Of a stretch of 64,000 bases of DNA, positions 47,748 through 57,313 are shown piece after piece. The stretch is from Vogesella indigofera (GTDB lineage: Bacteria; Pseudomonadota; Gammaproteobacteria; Burkholderiales; Chromobacteriaceae). Position 1 is the first letter of the stretch. Each line of letters begins with the position of its first letter. The notes under the pieces are model-generated. The model saw only the letters and a program-made list of their open reading frames with translations. It made no database searches and was not told the DNA's origin. The position numbers were made by a program, and so were the translations under genes. The stretch lies in contig NZ_RBID01000011.1 of NCBI RefSeq assembly GCF_003633895.1, positions 124,001 through 188,000 on the forward strand. The letters run 5' to 3'.

Positions 47748-48620
47748 TCAGCTGGCGGCCGGGGCCGGCAGGCGCGACCGGCCCAGGCGGTTGATCCACA
47801 GCGAGGCCAGGATCACCGTGCCGCCCAGTGCCAGGCGCGGCAGGTCGGCGTCGCGGTTCCAGATCAGCACGTTGACCAGCAGGCCGGCCGGCACGTGCAG
47901 CTCGTTCATGATCGCCAGCGTGCCGGCGCTGACGCGGGTGCTGCCCTTCACCCACCAGTACATGCCCAGCGCGGTGGCGAACAGCCCCATGTACACCAGC
48001 ACCCCCCACTGTATCGCGGTGTGCGGCAGACGCGCCGAGTTGCCGAAGATCAGGTACGACGGCAGCGCCAGCAACAGCGCACCGAGGAAGAAATGGCCGA
48101 AGAAGCGGTGCAGCGGCTGCGACACCGGATATTGCTGCAACAGGCGGCGGCACAGCACCTGGCCGGCGGCAAAAGTGAGGTTGGCCAGCTGCAGCAGCAG
48201 GAAGCCGGTCAGGTATTCGCCCTCCAGCGGCTGGAAGCGGATGATGATGCCGCCGCCGACCGCCACCGCGGCCGCCAGCAGCGCCCAGCGGTTGAAACGG
48301 CGCGCCAGTGCGTCGTCGAGCAGGGTGACGTAGATCGGCGTCAGCACCGTGAACAGCAGCACCTCCGGCACCGTCAGCACGCTGAAGCTGCGGTACAGAC
48401 ACAGGTAGGTGACGCCGAACTGCAGCGCGCCGGCCAGCCAGAAGCCGGCCACCAGCCGCGCCGGTAGCCCGCGCCAGACGGTCAACGGCAGGAACACCGC
48501 GGCGGCGATCAGCACGCGCAGCAGCACGGCGAAGTCGCTGTCGACCTTGCCGGCCAGGTATTCGCCGATCAGGCTGAAGGAAAACGCCCACAGGATGGTA
48601 ACGATGATCAGGTGACGCAT
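47748..48620 (-). CDS. EamA-family DMT exporter
   Basis: 290-residue ten-helix transporter: MRHLIIVTILWAFSFSLIGEYLAGKVDSDFAVLLRVLIAA at the N-terminus (only the first helices cited), GGGIIIRFQPLEG mid-protein and NELHVPAGLLVNVLIWNRDADLPRL late. Resembles carboxylate/amino-acid/amine exporters (YddG/YigM-like). Substrate unknown. ATG 48620 is chosen because the longer frame extends into the spacer with no hydrophobic start. Confidence 0.83.
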   Translation of the reverse strand: MRHLIIVTILWAFSFSLIGEYLAGKVDSDFAVLLRVLIAAAVFLPLTVWRGLPARLVAGFWLAGALQFGVTYLCLYRSFSVLTVPEVLLFTVLTPIYVTLLDDALARRFNRWALLAAAVAVGGGIIIRFQPLEGEYLTGFLLLQLANLTFAAGQVLCRRLLQQYPVSQPLHRFFGHFFLGALLLALPSYLIFGNSARLPHTAIQWGVLVYMGLFATALGMYWWVKGSTRVSAGTLAIMNELHVPAGLLVNVLIWNRDADLPRLALGGTVILASLWINRLGRSRLPAPAAS

Positions 48621-48799
48621 GGAGTGGCTTTGCAATGTCGGGACGGGTGGCGATGATAGGCGATGGCGCGCCGCTTGGGAACGGCGGGCGCCAGCGCGTG
48701 GCGCGGCAGGCACTACAATGAAGTAAGCGCCGCAGGGCGCGAAACGGTAACGGCCTGTCCGCCGCCATGCGGCAGGGGCAGGTCGCGGAGGGACGCATC

Positions 48800-49006
48800 A
48801 TGACATCCTTACGCAAGCAGCGCGGCTGGTATAACGGCGCCTATTTATTCACCGCCATCTTCGTGCTGGTGCTGTTCATGTCGCAGCCGTGGTTGCCGCT
48901 GTTGCTGCTGGCGGCGCTGGCCGGCGCCGGCATCGTGATCGGCATCGCGCGCGGCGGCCACTACCTGAAACAGTGGCTGAACGAGCACCCGCTACACTGG
49001 CACTGA
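48800..49006 (+). CDS. Small membrane protein, unknown function
   Basis: 68-residue protein: basic start MTSLRKQRGWYN, two hydrophobic helices (GAYLFTAIFVLVLFMSQPW and LPLLLLAALAGAGIVIGIA), and a His-rich tail HYLKQWLNEHPLHWH. GGAGGG upstream supports the ATG. Not recognised; lies directly upstream of the nirJ promoter region. Confidence 0.6.
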   Translation: MTSLRKQRGWYNGAYLFTAIFVLVLFMSQPWLPLLLLAALAGAGIVIGIARGGHYLKQWLNEHPLHWH

Positions 49007-49033
49007 GCGGTATGGCCGGCCGGACCGGCAAGC

Positions 49034-49047
49034 CTTGACTGCGGTCA
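49034..49047 (+). promoter_or_regulatory. FNR/DNR-like box upstream of nirJ
   Basis: TTGACTGCGGTCAA is a perfect dyad with one base changed per half-site from TTGAT-N4-ATCAA. Centre about 64 bases before nirJ ATG (49105). TTGAC-N4-GTCAA is closer to some Crp/Fnr variants. Confidence 0.6.
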
Positions 49048-49104
49048 AGGAGCGCGGGCGGGACAAGTCCGACGATGACGCCATCGTCATTGCCGGAGGC
49101 TGTC

Positions 49105-50316
49105 ATGCTGCGTCTCACCCACTACCTGCAAAGCCTGCTGCAACCCGCTCCCGTCGCACCGCCGCGCCAGCCTGGCGGCCCGGTGCTGATCTGGAACCTG
49201 ATCCGCCGCTGCAACCTGACCTGCCAGCACTGCTACTCCATCTCCGCCGACAAGGACTTCGCCGGTGAACTGAGCACCGCCGAGGTGTTCACGGTGATGG
49301 ACGACCTGAAGGCCTTCGGCGTGCCGGTGCTGATCCTGTCCGGCGGCGAGCCGCTGCTGCGCCCGGACATCTACGACATCGGCCGCCGCGCCAAGGAAAT
49401 GGGCTTCTACGTCGGCCTGTCCAGCAACGGCACGCTGATCAATGCGGCCAACGTTGGCCGCATCGCCGAGGTCGGTTTCGACTATGTCGGCGTCAGCCTC
49501 GACGGCATCGGCGCCACCCACGACAAGTTCCGCCGTCTCGACGGCGGCTTCGCGCTGGCGCTGAACGGCATCCGCCTGGCGCGCGACGCCGGCATGAAGG
49601 TCGGCGTGCGCTACACCATGACCGAGGACAACGCCCACGACCTGCCGGCGCTGCTGCAGCTGGTGAGCGACGAAGGCATCGACAAGTTCTACTTCTCGCA
49701 CCTCAACTACGCCGGACGCGGCAACAAGCACCGCGACAGCGACGCCCGCCACGCGCGCACGCGCTGGGCGATGGAGCTGCTGATCGAGTCCTGTCTCGCC
49801 CACCTGCGGGCCGGCACGGCGAAGGAATTCGTCACCGGCAACAACGACGCCGACGGCGTCTACCTGCTGCAGTGGGCGGCGCGGCACTACCCCGAGCAGC
49901 TGGACGCCTTGCGCCAGCGCCTGACGCAGTGGGGCGGCAACGCCAGCGGCGTCAACGTCGCCAATATCGACAACCTCGGCAATGTGCACCCGGACACCAT
50001 GTGGTGGAAGGTGACGCTGGGCAATGTGCGCGAGCGGCCGTTTTCCGCGATCTGGCCGGACGTGTCGCATCCGCTGATGGCCGGCCTCAAGCAGCGGCCG
50101 CGGCCGGTGCACGGCCGCTGCGCCGCCTGTGCCCATCTGGCGATCTGCAACGGCAATACCCGGGTGCGGGCGTGGGAGTTGAGCGACGACTTCTGGGCCT
50201 CCGATCCGGCCTGCTATCTCAGCGACGCCGAGATCGGCGTGGCGGACGGTGCCTATCCGCTGCCGCAGCTGACGGCGTGGCAGCGCATCGTGCCGCAGGC
50301 GGAGGGCAGCCGATGA
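49105..50316 (+). CDS. nirJ: Radical SAM heme d1 synthase NirJ
   Basis: 403-residue radical SAM enzyme: [4Fe-4S] motif CNLTCQHCY (about 38-46), GGEPLLR, and a C-terminal SPASM-like Cys set (CAACAHLAICNGNTRVRAW). It replaces two propionates of didecarboxysiroheme with oxo groups in haem d1 synthesis. ATG 49105 has CGGAGG (49095-49099 region). nirN overlaps its end. A double motif copy lies inside (49443-49462), read as NAANVGR. Confidence 0.94.
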   Translation: MLRLTHYLQSLLQPAPVAPPRQPGGPVLIWNLIRRCNLTCQHCYSISADKDFAGELSTAEVFTVMDDLKAFGVPVLILSGGEPLLRPDIYDIGRRAKEMGFYVGLSSNGTLINAANVGRIAEVGFDYVGVSLDGIGATHDKFRRLDGGFALALNGIRLARDAGMKVGVRYTMTEDNAHDLPALLQLVSDEGIDKFYFSHLNYAGRGNKHRDSDARHARTRWAMELLIESCLAHLRAGTAKEFVTGNNDADGVYLLQWAARHYPEQLDALRQRLTQWGGNASGVNVANIDNLGNVHPDTMWWKVTLGNVRERPFSAIWPDVSHPLMAGLKQRPRPVHGRCAACAHLAICNGNTRVRAWELSDDFWASDPACYLSDAEIGVADGAYPLPQLTAWQRIVPQAEGSR

Positions 50317-51860
50317 AACTCGCCTGCCTGTTACTGGCCGCCAGTGCCAGCCTGCCGCTGGCGGCCACTGCCGCCAATCCCGCCGATCTCTACCAGCAGC
50401 ACTGTCTCAGCTGCCACGGCGCGCAACGCATGGGTGCGATGGCACCGGCTTTGCTGCCGCAGAGCCTGGAACGCATCAAACCGGCCGAGGTGCTGGCGGT
50501 GATCCGCGACGGCCGCGCCGCCACGCAGATGGCCGGTTTTGCCGGCACGCTGTCCGACGCCGACATCGGCGAGCTGGCCGCCTGGCTGGCCACCCCGCCG
50601 GCGGCGCCACCGGTGTGGCGCGAGGCGGACACCGCCGCGTCGCGCATTCAATATCTCGATCCGGCCAAGCTGCCGCCGCGGCCAGGCTTTGCGGCCAACG
50701 TTGATCCGCACAACCTGTTCGTGGTGGTGGAGGCCGGCGATCACCATGTCACGGTACTGGACGGCGACCGTTTCACGCCGCTGACCCGCTTCAAGAGCCG
50801 CTTCGCGCTGCACGGCGGGCCGAAGTTCTCGCCCGACGGCCGTTTTGTCTACTTTGCCAGCCGCGACGGTTGGGTGACGCAGTACGACCTGTACACGCTG
50901 CAGACGGTGGCCGAGATCCGCGTCGGGCTGAACACTCGCAACGTGGCGGTGTCCGGCGACGGGCGCTGGGTGCTAGCCGGCAACACCCTGCCGGAGACGC
51001 TGGTGCTGCTCGACGCCAACGGCCTGAAGCCGGTGAAGACCATCGAGGTAAAAGACCGCGCCGGCAAGGCGTCGCGGGTGTCGGCGGTGTACGACGCCGC
51101 GCCGCGGCAGAGCTTCGTGGTGGCGCTGAAGGACGCCGCCGAGCTGTGGGAAATCTCCTACAACCCGCAGGCCGACAAGATTTATCCCGGCCTGGTGCAC
51201 GACTACCAGATGGGCGAGGGGCTGGCCGTGTCCGGTTTTCTGAATCCGCGGGTGACGCCGCTGTCCATGGTGCTGGACGACTTCTTTTTCGATAGCGGCT
51301 ATCGCCACGTGATGGCGGCCTCGCGCGACGGCCAGGCGCAGGTGATCAACCTCGACGCGCGCAGCAAGGTGGCGACGCTGCCGCTGGATGGCATGCCGCA
51401 CCTGGGCTCCGGCATCACCTTCGAGCAGGACGGCCATCACTACATGGCGACGCCGAACCTGAAGGGCGGCCGTGTGACGGTGATCGACATGGACCGCTGG
51501 CAGGTGGCGGCCAACATCGCCACGCCGGGGCCGGGTTTTTTCCTGCGCAGCCACGAAAACACACCCTACGCCTGGGTGGACGCGATGATGTCGCCACGCC
51601 GCGACACGCTGTCCATCATCGACAAGCGCACGCTGCAGGTAGTGCGCCAGCTGACGCTGCGGCCGGGCAAGACCAATGCCCACGTCGAATTCACCCGCGA
51701 CGGCCGCTACGCGCTGGTCAGCATCATGGAAACGCCGGGCGAGCTGGTGGTGGTCGATGCGGCGACGTTCCGGGAGGTGGCGGCATTGCCGATGATGAAG
51801 CCGATCGGCAAGTACAACGTGTACAACAAGGTGACGCGGTCGGAAGGCACCAGCCATTAG
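50313..51860 (+). CDS. nirN: NirN, dihydro-heme d1 dehydrogenase (cytochrome cd1 homologue)
   Basis: 515-residue periplasmic protein: signal peptide to about residue 20 (ATAA), haem motif CLSCH (about 30-34), and a d1-type propeller (YFASRDGWVTQYDLY, FLRSHENTPYAWVDAM, ending KPIGKYNVYNKVT). NirN oxidises the d1 precursor and hands d1 to NirS. Overlaps the nirJ stop by 4 bases. It is a nirS paralogue; the distinct haem-c spacing and position behind nirJ make NirN the better call. Confidence 0.92.
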   Translation: MKLACLLLAASASLPLAATAANPADLYQQHCLSCHGAQRMGAMAPALLPQSLERIKPAEVLAVIRDGRAATQMAGFAGTLSDADIGELAAWLATPPAAPPVWREADTAASRIQYLDPAKLPPRPGFAANVDPHNLFVVVEAGDHHVTVLDGDRFTPLTRFKSRFALHGGPKFSPDGRFVYFASRDGWVTQYDLYTLQTVAEIRVGLNTRNVAVSGDGRWVLAGNTLPETLVLLDANGLKPVKTIEVKDRAGKASRVSAVYDAAPRQSFVVALKDAAELWEISYNPQADKIYPGLVHDYQMGEGLAVSGFLNPRVTPLSMVLDDFFFDSGYRHVMAASRDGQAQVINLDARSKVATLPLDGMPHLGSGITFEQDGHHYMATPNLKGGRVTVIDMDRWQVAANIATPGPGFFLRSHENTPYAWVDAMMSPRRDTLSIIDKRTLQVVRQLTLRPGKTNAHVEFTRDGRYALVSIMETPGELVVVDAATFREVAALPMMKPIGKYNVYNKVTRSEGTSH

Positions 51861-52061
51861 CGCCGGCCAGGCCTGATTCAGCGACCACACCGGCCACGAA
51901 CGGCTGACCATCCCGGCCAGGGTTGGCCGCAGGCGGCGGGGCACGACTAGCTCTTTCGGCTAGGGTGCCACCGCCTTTTGGCGCATGGTGGCGCGCACCG
52001 GCCGCGCGTAGCCTTGCAGCATCCCCCTACGCGCGGGTGCGACATCCGCAGGAAAACAGCA

Positions 52062-52742
52062 ATGAACCAGATTGATATTCGGACCTTTTTGCAGCATCAG
52101 CCACTGTTCCAGCAGCTGTCCGAGGCGCAGCGCGAGGCGCTGGTGCCCGGCACCCGCGAGGTGCGCGGCCAGAAGGGGCAGGTGATCTTCCAGAAGGGCG
52201 ATCCCTGTGACGGCATGTATCTGGTGGTGTACGGCAAGGTCAAGCTGGCGTTGACCGCGCAGAACGGCACCGAGAAGGTGATGGAAATCCTGCACCCGAG
52301 CCAGAGCTTTGCCGAGGCGGTGATGTTCCTGCGCCGGCCGTGTCCGGTGATGGCGCAGTTTGTCGAGGACGGCCTGCTGCTGCATGTCAGCGCCGAGGTG
52401 ATCTTCGGCGCCATCGCGCAGGATCCGGCCTTTGCCCAGCGCATGCTGGCCGGGCTGTCGTTGCGCCTGCACAGCCTGGTGCGCGACGTGGAACGCTACT
52501 CGGTGGAGAGCGCGGTGCAACGCGTGGTCGGCTACCTGCTGCAGGTGGAAGACGACGCCAGCAGCGGCTCGGTGGTGCACCTGCCGGTCAACAAGAACCT
52601 GATCGCGTCCCGGCTGAACCTGACGCCGGAAACCTTCTCCCGCGTGCTGCACCAGCTGGCGGACGAGGGCCTGATCGAGGTGCGCGGCCGCGATATCGTG
52701 CTGAAGGACCTGGAGGCGCTGCGCGACTTCGGCTTTGCCTGA
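52062..52742 (+). CDS. dnr: Crp/Fnr-family regulator, Dnr-like
   Basis: 226-residue regulator: cyclic-nucleotide-like beta-roll (FQKGDPCDGMYLVVYGKVKLAL, about 40-61), a long dimer helix and a C-terminal HTH with recognition helix LTPETFSRVLHQLADEGLI (about 185-203). No Cys cluster at the N-terminus, unlike Fnr, so a haem-based NO sensor of the Dnr type is likely and explains the FNR-like boxes upstream of nor and nir genes. The only such regulator in the window. Confidence 0.83.
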   Translation: MNQIDIRTFLQHQPLFQQLSEAQREALVPGTREVRGQKGQVIFQKGDPCDGMYLVVYGKVKLALTAQNGTEKVMEILHPSQSFAEAVMFLRRPCPVMAQFVEDGLLLHVSAEVIFGAIAQDPAFAQRMLAGLSLRLHSLVRDVERYSVESAVQRVVGYLLQVEDDASSGSVVHLPVNKNLIASRLNLTPETFSRVLHQLADEGLIEVRGRDIVLKDLEALRDFGFA

Positions 52743-52777
52743 GCCGGCCGCACCGTCGTACCGAATTTGCGCTGGGC

Positions 52778-52810
52778 ACACCGCCCCCGCCGTAGCGGCC
52801 GGGGCGGTGT
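52778..52810. terminator. Hairpin between dnr and converging MFS gene
   Basis: ACACCGCCCC (52778-52787) pairs with GGGGCGGTGT (52801-52810) around a 13-base loop. No T-run, so it is a weak terminator candidate; a motif copy follows at 52817. Confidence 0.5.
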
Positions 52811-52847
52811 TGGCATTGCGGCCAACCTTGCCGTGCCGTCGCCGGGT

Positions 52848-54050
52848 TCAGTGCCCGCGCAGTGACGACGCCAGCGGCCGCGGCCCGATGCCGGCGCGGC
52901 GATCCAGGTGTCCGGACCAGCTGGTCAGCCCCACCGCGCCCAGCACCACCAGCGCGCCGATCCACGGCGTGGCCAGCAAGCCCAGCTTGCTCACGATCAG
53001 GCCGCCGCCCCAGGCGCCGCCGGCGATGCCGACATTGAAGGCGGCGATGTTGAGCCCGGAGGCCACGTCCACCGCATGCGGCGTTTCGCGCTCCGCCTGC
53101 TGCACCACGTACACCTGCAGGCCGGCGACATTGCCGAACGCCACCGCACCCCAGGCCAGCACCGTCAGCAGCACCAGCCACGGCGAGCTGGCGGTAAAGG
53201 TCAGCACCAGCAGCACCAGCGCCAGCAGCAGGAAGATGACCTGCAGCGCGCGCACCGGCCCGTGCCGGTCGGCCAGCCGGCCGCCCCAGATATTGCCGAA
53301 TGCCACCGACACGCCGTACACCAGCATGACCAGTCCGACACTGGACGGCGCGTAGCCGCTGACCTGCTGCAGGATCGGTGCGAGGTAGGTAAAGGCGATG
53401 AAGGAGCCGCCATAGCCCAGCGCCGTCATCGCGTACACCAGCAGCAGCCGTGGCCGGCCCAGCACCGCCAGCTGGGCGAGCAGGCCGCCGGCCGCCGGGG
53501 TGGTGATGTTGCGCGGGATCAGCAGCAGGCTGCCGACAAAGGCGATCACCCCCAGCAGCGACACCGCCAGAAAGGTGCTCTGCCAGCCAAAGTGCTGGCC
53601 GATCCAGGTACCCAGCGGCACGCCGCTGACCAGTGCCACGGTCAGGCCGGAGAACATCAGTGCAATCGCGCTGGCCGCCTTGTCCTTGGCCACCAGGCTG
53701 GTGGCGATGGTGGCGCCGATGGAGAAGAACACGCCGTGCGCCAGACCGGTCAGCACGCGGGCGGCCATCAGCGCCTGGTAGCCCGGCGCCTGCCACGCCA
53801 CCAGGTTGCCGATGGTAAACAGCGCCATCAGTCCCAGCAGCAGTGGCTTGCGCGGCAGGCGGCTGCTCAGCGCGGTGAGCACCGGTGCGCCGATGGCCAC
53901 CCCCAGCGCGTACAGGCTGACCAGCAGGCCGGCAGAAGGCAGCGATACCTGCAGGTTGGCGGCAATGGTCGGGATCAGCCCGACAATGACAAATTCGGTG
54001 GTGCCGATGGCAAAGGCGCTGAGCGTCAGCGCCCACAGGGCAAGAGGCAT
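52848..54050 (-). CDS. MFS (DHA1) exporter, sugar/drug-efflux type
   Basis: 400-residue, 12-helix MFS protein: MPLALWALTLSAFAIGTTEFVIVGLIPTIAANL (start), motif A RLPRKPLLLGLMALF, motif C-like GVPLGTWIGQHFGW. Resembles SotB/YdhP-type exporters of sugars and drugs. ATG 54050 starts the conserved helix. Divergent LysR gene 97 bases upstream likely regulates it. Confidence 0.88.
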   Translation of the reverse strand: MPLALWALTLSAFAIGTTEFVIVGLIPTIAANLQVSLPSAGLLVSLYALGVAIGAPVLTALSSRLPRKPLLLGLMALFTIGNLVAWQAPGYQALMAARVLTGLAHGVFFSIGATIATSLVAKDKAASAIALMFSGLTVALVSGVPLGTWIGQHFGWQSTFLAVSLLGVIAFVGSLLLIPRNITTPAAGGLLAQLAVLGRPRLLLVYAMTALGYGGSFIAFTYLAPILQQVSGYAPSSVGLVMLVYGVSVAFGNIWGGRLADRHGPVRALQVIFLLLALVLLVLTFTASSPWLVLLTVLAWGAVAFGNVAGLQVYVVQQAERETPHAVDVASGLNIAAFNVGIAGGAWGGGLIVSKLGLLATPWIGALVVLGAVGLTSWSGHLDRRAGIGPRPLASSLRGH

Positions 54051-54130
54051 GATGTGCTCCGGTTGGTGGGTGTGCGGCGATTGTCTCCGCTTGCCAGCCA
54101 CGGAAAAACCGTCTCTACTGCCAAATACTT

Positions 54131-54145
54131 TTGACTAGGAGTCAA
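54131..54145. promoter_or_regulatory. Dyad in the divergent MFS-LysR promoter
   Basis: TTGACT-AGG-AGTCAA is a perfect 6-base dyad directly before the LysR ATG (54148). It also supplies the ribosome site AGGAG, so LysR binding would also mask translation start. A probable self-operator. Confidence 0.5.
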
Positions 54146-54147
54146 TA

Positions 54148-55041
54148 ATGATTGCCACCGATGCGCTGATTGCCTTTGTCGCCATCATAGATGGCGGCTC
54201 CTTTTCCGCCGCCGCGGCCCGGTTGCAGCAGACGCCGTCCGGCATCAGCCGCACCTTGTCGCGGCTGGAGGCACAGCTGGGGGTGCGCCTGATCACGCGC
54301 ACCACGCGCCGGCTGGAGCTGACCGAAGAAGGGCGCTGGCTGCTGGAGCGCGCCCGCGACATCCTGGCGCGCCTGGGTGACACCGAGGCCCGGCTGCAGG
54401 CCAGTGCCGCCGTACCGGCGGGCGTGGTGCGCGTCAATGCCGCCAGCCCGGTGTTGAACCACCTGCTGGCGCCGCTGGTGCCCGGTTTCCTGGCCGCCTA
54501 CCCGCAGATCCGGCTGGAGCTGACCGGGGCGGAAGCGATTGTCGACCTGATCGAGGAGGGGGCCGATGTCGCCATCCGCGTCGGTGCGCTGGCGGATTCC
54601 ACCCTCAACGCGCGCCTGCTCGGCAGCAGCCCGTTGCGGCTGGTGGCGGCGCCGGACTACCTGCAGCGCTGCGGCCAGCCGGCACAGGCCGCGGCGCTGG
54701 CGCAGCACCGCCTGCTCGGTTTCAGCAGTCCGGCGGCGCTGAATGTGTGGCCGCTGGCACAGGCGGGGCAGCACGGCTGGCCGGTCGAACCGGCGCTGAG
54801 CGCCAGCAGCGGCGAGACGCTGCGCCATCTGGCGCTGGCCGGCGCCGGCATTGCCTGTCTCGCCGATTTTCTGGTCGGCGACGACCTGCGTGCCGGCCGG
54901 CTGCAGTCGGTGCTGGCGGCCGAGGTGCTACCGTGGCGGCAGCAGGTCTGGGCGGTGTTCTACAAGCAGGGGCAGCTGGCACCGCGGGTGGCGTGCCTGG
55001 TCGACTATCTGGCCCGGCAGCTGCCGTTGCAGCGTAGCTAG
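54148..55041 (+). CDS. LysR-family transcriptional regulator
   Basis: 297-residue LTTR: HTH IDGGSFSAAAARLQQTPSGISRTLSRLEAQLGVRLITR (partial, residues 14-51) and a substrate-binding domain with RVNAASPVLNHLLAPLVPGFLAAYPQIRLEL. Close to the subgroup controlling MFS exporters (e.g. DhcR/YafC-type). Probably regulates the divergent exporter. Confidence 0.9.
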   Translation: MIATDALIAFVAIIDGGSFSAAAARLQQTPSGISRTLSRLEAQLGVRLITRTTRRLELTEEGRWLLERARDILARLGDTEARLQASAAVPAGVVRVNAASPVLNHLLAPLVPGFLAAYPQIRLELTGAEAIVDLIEEGADVAIRVGALADSTLNARLLGSSPLRLVAAPDYLQRCGQPAQAAALAQHRLLGFSSPAALNVWPLAQAGQHGWPVEPALSASSGETLRHLALAGAGIACLADFLVGDDLRAGRLQSVLAAEVLPWRQQVWAVFYKQGQLAPRVACLVDYLARQLPLQRS

Positions 55042-55276
55042 GACGGTCAGCGCCGGCAGTGGTGTTACCGTGGGCAGGCCCGCCATGGCAGCTGCCGCGC
55101 GCGGCCCGCCGGGTTGCGGCCAACCTTGGTGCGAGACACGGCAGCTTCGCTGCGCCGGGAGGCCCGCTCGCGCTGCAGCGTGGCGGCAAGCCAGGCAGCA
55201 GCGCTGGGCCGCGATGTTGCCGGTGTAATGGGGCACGCGCCGGGCCGGGAACGGTGCCTGCTCCGGCGCGGCAACC

Positions 55277-56275
55277 TCAACGGCTGATGATCTGGTCGAA
55301 GATCGCGCCATCGTCAAAGTGGGTTTTCTGCGCGCGGGCCCAGCCGCCGAACACCCGGTCGATGGTGAACAGCTTCACCTTGCTGAACTGGGCGGCGTAC
55401 TTGGCGGCCACCTTGGCGTCGCGCGGGCGGTAGTAGTTCTGCGCCGCCAGCTCCTGCCCCAGCGGGCTGTACAGGTAGCGCAGGTAGGCCTCCGCCACCT
55501 TGCGCGTGCCGCGCTTGTCGACCACCTTGTCCACCACGCTCACCGGCGGCTCGGCCAGGATCGACACCGACGGCACCACGATGTCGAACTTGTCCGGCCC
55601 CAGCTCCTTGCTGGCGAGGAAGGCCTCGTTTTCCCACGAGATCAGCACGTCGCCGATGCCGCGCTGCGAGAAGGTGACCAGCGAGCCGCGGGCGCCGGAA
55701 TCCAGCACCTTCACGTTGCGGTAGATCTTCTGCACCAGTGCGCGGGCACTGGCATCGTTGCCGCCGGGCTGTTGCAGCGCGTAGCCCCACGCCGCCAGGT
55801 AGTTCCAGCGTGCGCCGCCGCCGGTTTTCGGATTGGGGGCGATGACCTCCACCCCGGGGCGGGCCAGGTCGTTCCAGTCGCGGATGGCTTTCGGGTTGCC
55901 CTTGCGCACCAGCAGCACGATGGTGGAGGTGTACGGCGTGCTGTTGTGTGGCAGGCGGCTTTGCCAGTTGGCCGGCACCAGTGCGCCGTTCTGGTGCAGT
56001 TCGTCGATGTCGTTGGACAGCGCCAGCGTCACCACGTCCGCCTCCAGCCCGTCGATCACCGAGCGCGCCTGCTTGCCGGAGCCGCCGTGCGACTGCTTGA
56101 CGCTGACGGTTTCGCCGGTTTGCGCCTGCCAGTGCTTGGCGAAGGCGGCGTTGAACTCCTGGTACAGCTCGCGCGTCGGGTCGTAGGACACGTTGAGCAG
56201 GCTGACATCGGCCATGGCCGTTTGGCTCAGCAGGCTGGCAAACAGCAGCGCGCCGGCAAGTGGTTTCAGTTTCAT
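55277..56275 (-). CDS. sbp: Sulfate-binding periplasmic protein
   Basis: 332-residue Sbp/CysP-type binding protein: signal peptide [22 protein letters not shown], then [48 protein letters not shown] and [20 protein letters not shown], the sulfate-site phrases. Its CysTWA permease partners are not here. It lies upstream of the taurine genes in the same orientation order, which suggests a sulfur-scavenging neighbourhood. ATG 56275 chosen for the signal peptide. Confidence 0.92.
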   Translation of the reverse strand: MKLKPLAGALLFASLLSQTAMADVSLLNVSYDPTRELYQEFNAAFAKHWQAQTGETVSVKQSHGGSGKQARSVIDGLEADVVTLALSNDIDELHQNGALVPANWQSRLPHNSTPYTSTIVLLVRKGNPKAIRDWNDLARPGVEVIAPNPKTGGGARWNYLAAWGYALQQPGGNDASARALVQKIYRNVKVLDSGARGSLVTFSQRGIGDVLISWENEAFLASKELGPDKFDIVVPSVSILAEPPVSVVDKVVDKRGTRKVAEAYLRYLYSPLGQELAAQNYYRPRDAKVAAKYAAQFSKVKLFTIDRVFGGWARAQKTHFDDGAIFDQIISR

Positions 56276-56466
56276 GGGAGCACCCCGGAGTTGAATGTGA
56301 CTGTCATTGTCCGGGGGCGGCCGGCGGCGGTGAACCAAGCAAAATTCACAAGCTAATCAGCGCTGGCGGCCGATGCCGGGGCGGACCCGTTGCGGCCAAC
56401 GTTGTGGCGGTGACAACGCAACACAGGCCGCGCCCGCAGCCGGCCTGTGTTGTGCTGCGTGGCCGT

Positions 56467-57300
56467 TCAGAACGGCTTGTCGCCCAGAATGGTGGCGCGG
56501 TGCATGATGCGGTGCGCCGGGCGGTAGTCGTCCACCGCGTAGTGCTGGGTGACGCGGTTGTCCCAGAACGCGATGTCACCCGGCTGCCAGCGCCAGCGCA
56601 CGCTGAACTCCGGCTTGGCAAAGTGGGCAAACAGAAACGCCAGCAGCGCGTCGCTCTCCGCCGGTGGCAGCTCGTTGATGCGGGTGGTGAAACCGTCGCT
56701 GACGAACAGCGCCTTGTCGCCACTGACCGGGTGGGTGCGGATCACCGGATGGTTGACCGGCGGCGTGCTGCGGCGGGTGGCCTCGTAATTGGCCAGCGCC
56801 TCCGGCGTGTGGCCGAAGCGCTCCAGCGGGAACGACTTGGTGAAGTCGTGCGTCGCGGTCAGCCCGTCCAGTAGCTGCTGCAGGCGCGGCGACAGTGCGG
56901 CGTAGGCGGCGGTGCCGCTGGCCCACAGCGTGTCACCGCCGTATTCCGGCAGCTGCCGTGCCACCAGCACCGAGCCCAGCGGCGGGGTGTCGATGAAGGT
57001 GACGTCGGTGTGCCAGATGGCGTTGTCGCGCAGGTCGTTCAGCGCGGTGTCCAGCACCATGATCTGCGGCGTGTCCGCGATCTTCGGGTACAGCGGGTGG
57101 ATGTGCAGATCGCCGAACCAGGCGGCGAAATCGCGCTGCTGCTGCGGGCTGAGATCCTGATTCCGGAAAAACAGCACCTGGTGTTGCAGCAGCGCGGCGC
57201 TGAGCGCCTGTTGCCGTGCGCTGTCCAGCGGCTGCGCGAGGTCGATGCCGCTGACGATGGCGCCCAGTGCCGGGCTGAGGCGGGTGAAGTGCAGACTCAT
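56467..57300 (-). CDS. tauD: Taurine dioxygenase (2-oxoglutarate dependent)
   Basis: 277-residue Fe(II)/2-OG dioxygenase releasing sulfite from taurine. Fe ligands are in IWHTDVTF (HxD, about 98-105) and a distal His near [12 protein letters not shown]; the 2-OG Arg is in [11 protein letters not shown]. Length typical of TauD. 13 bases downstream of tauC, so last gene of tauABCD. Confidence 0.95.
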   Translation of the reverse strand: MSLHFTRLSPALGAIVSGIDLAQPLDSARQQALSAALLQHQVLFFRNQDLSPQQQRDFAAWFGDLHIHPLYPKIADTPQIMVLDTALNDLRDNAIWHTDVTFIDTPPLGSVLVARQLPEYGGDTLWASGTAAYAALSPRLQQLLDGLTATHDFTKSFPLERFGHTPEALANYEATRRSTPPVNHPVIRTHPVSGDKALFVSDGFTTRINELPPAESDALLAFLFAHFAKPEFSVRWRWQPGDIAFWDNRVTQHYAVDDYRPAHRIMHRATILGDKPF

Positions 57301-57313
57301 GACGGTAATCCTT

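Noticed and set aside
50313-51860. A second nirS
   Set aside because: Overlaps nirJ and has the shorter NirN-type haem-c region; NirN fits better.
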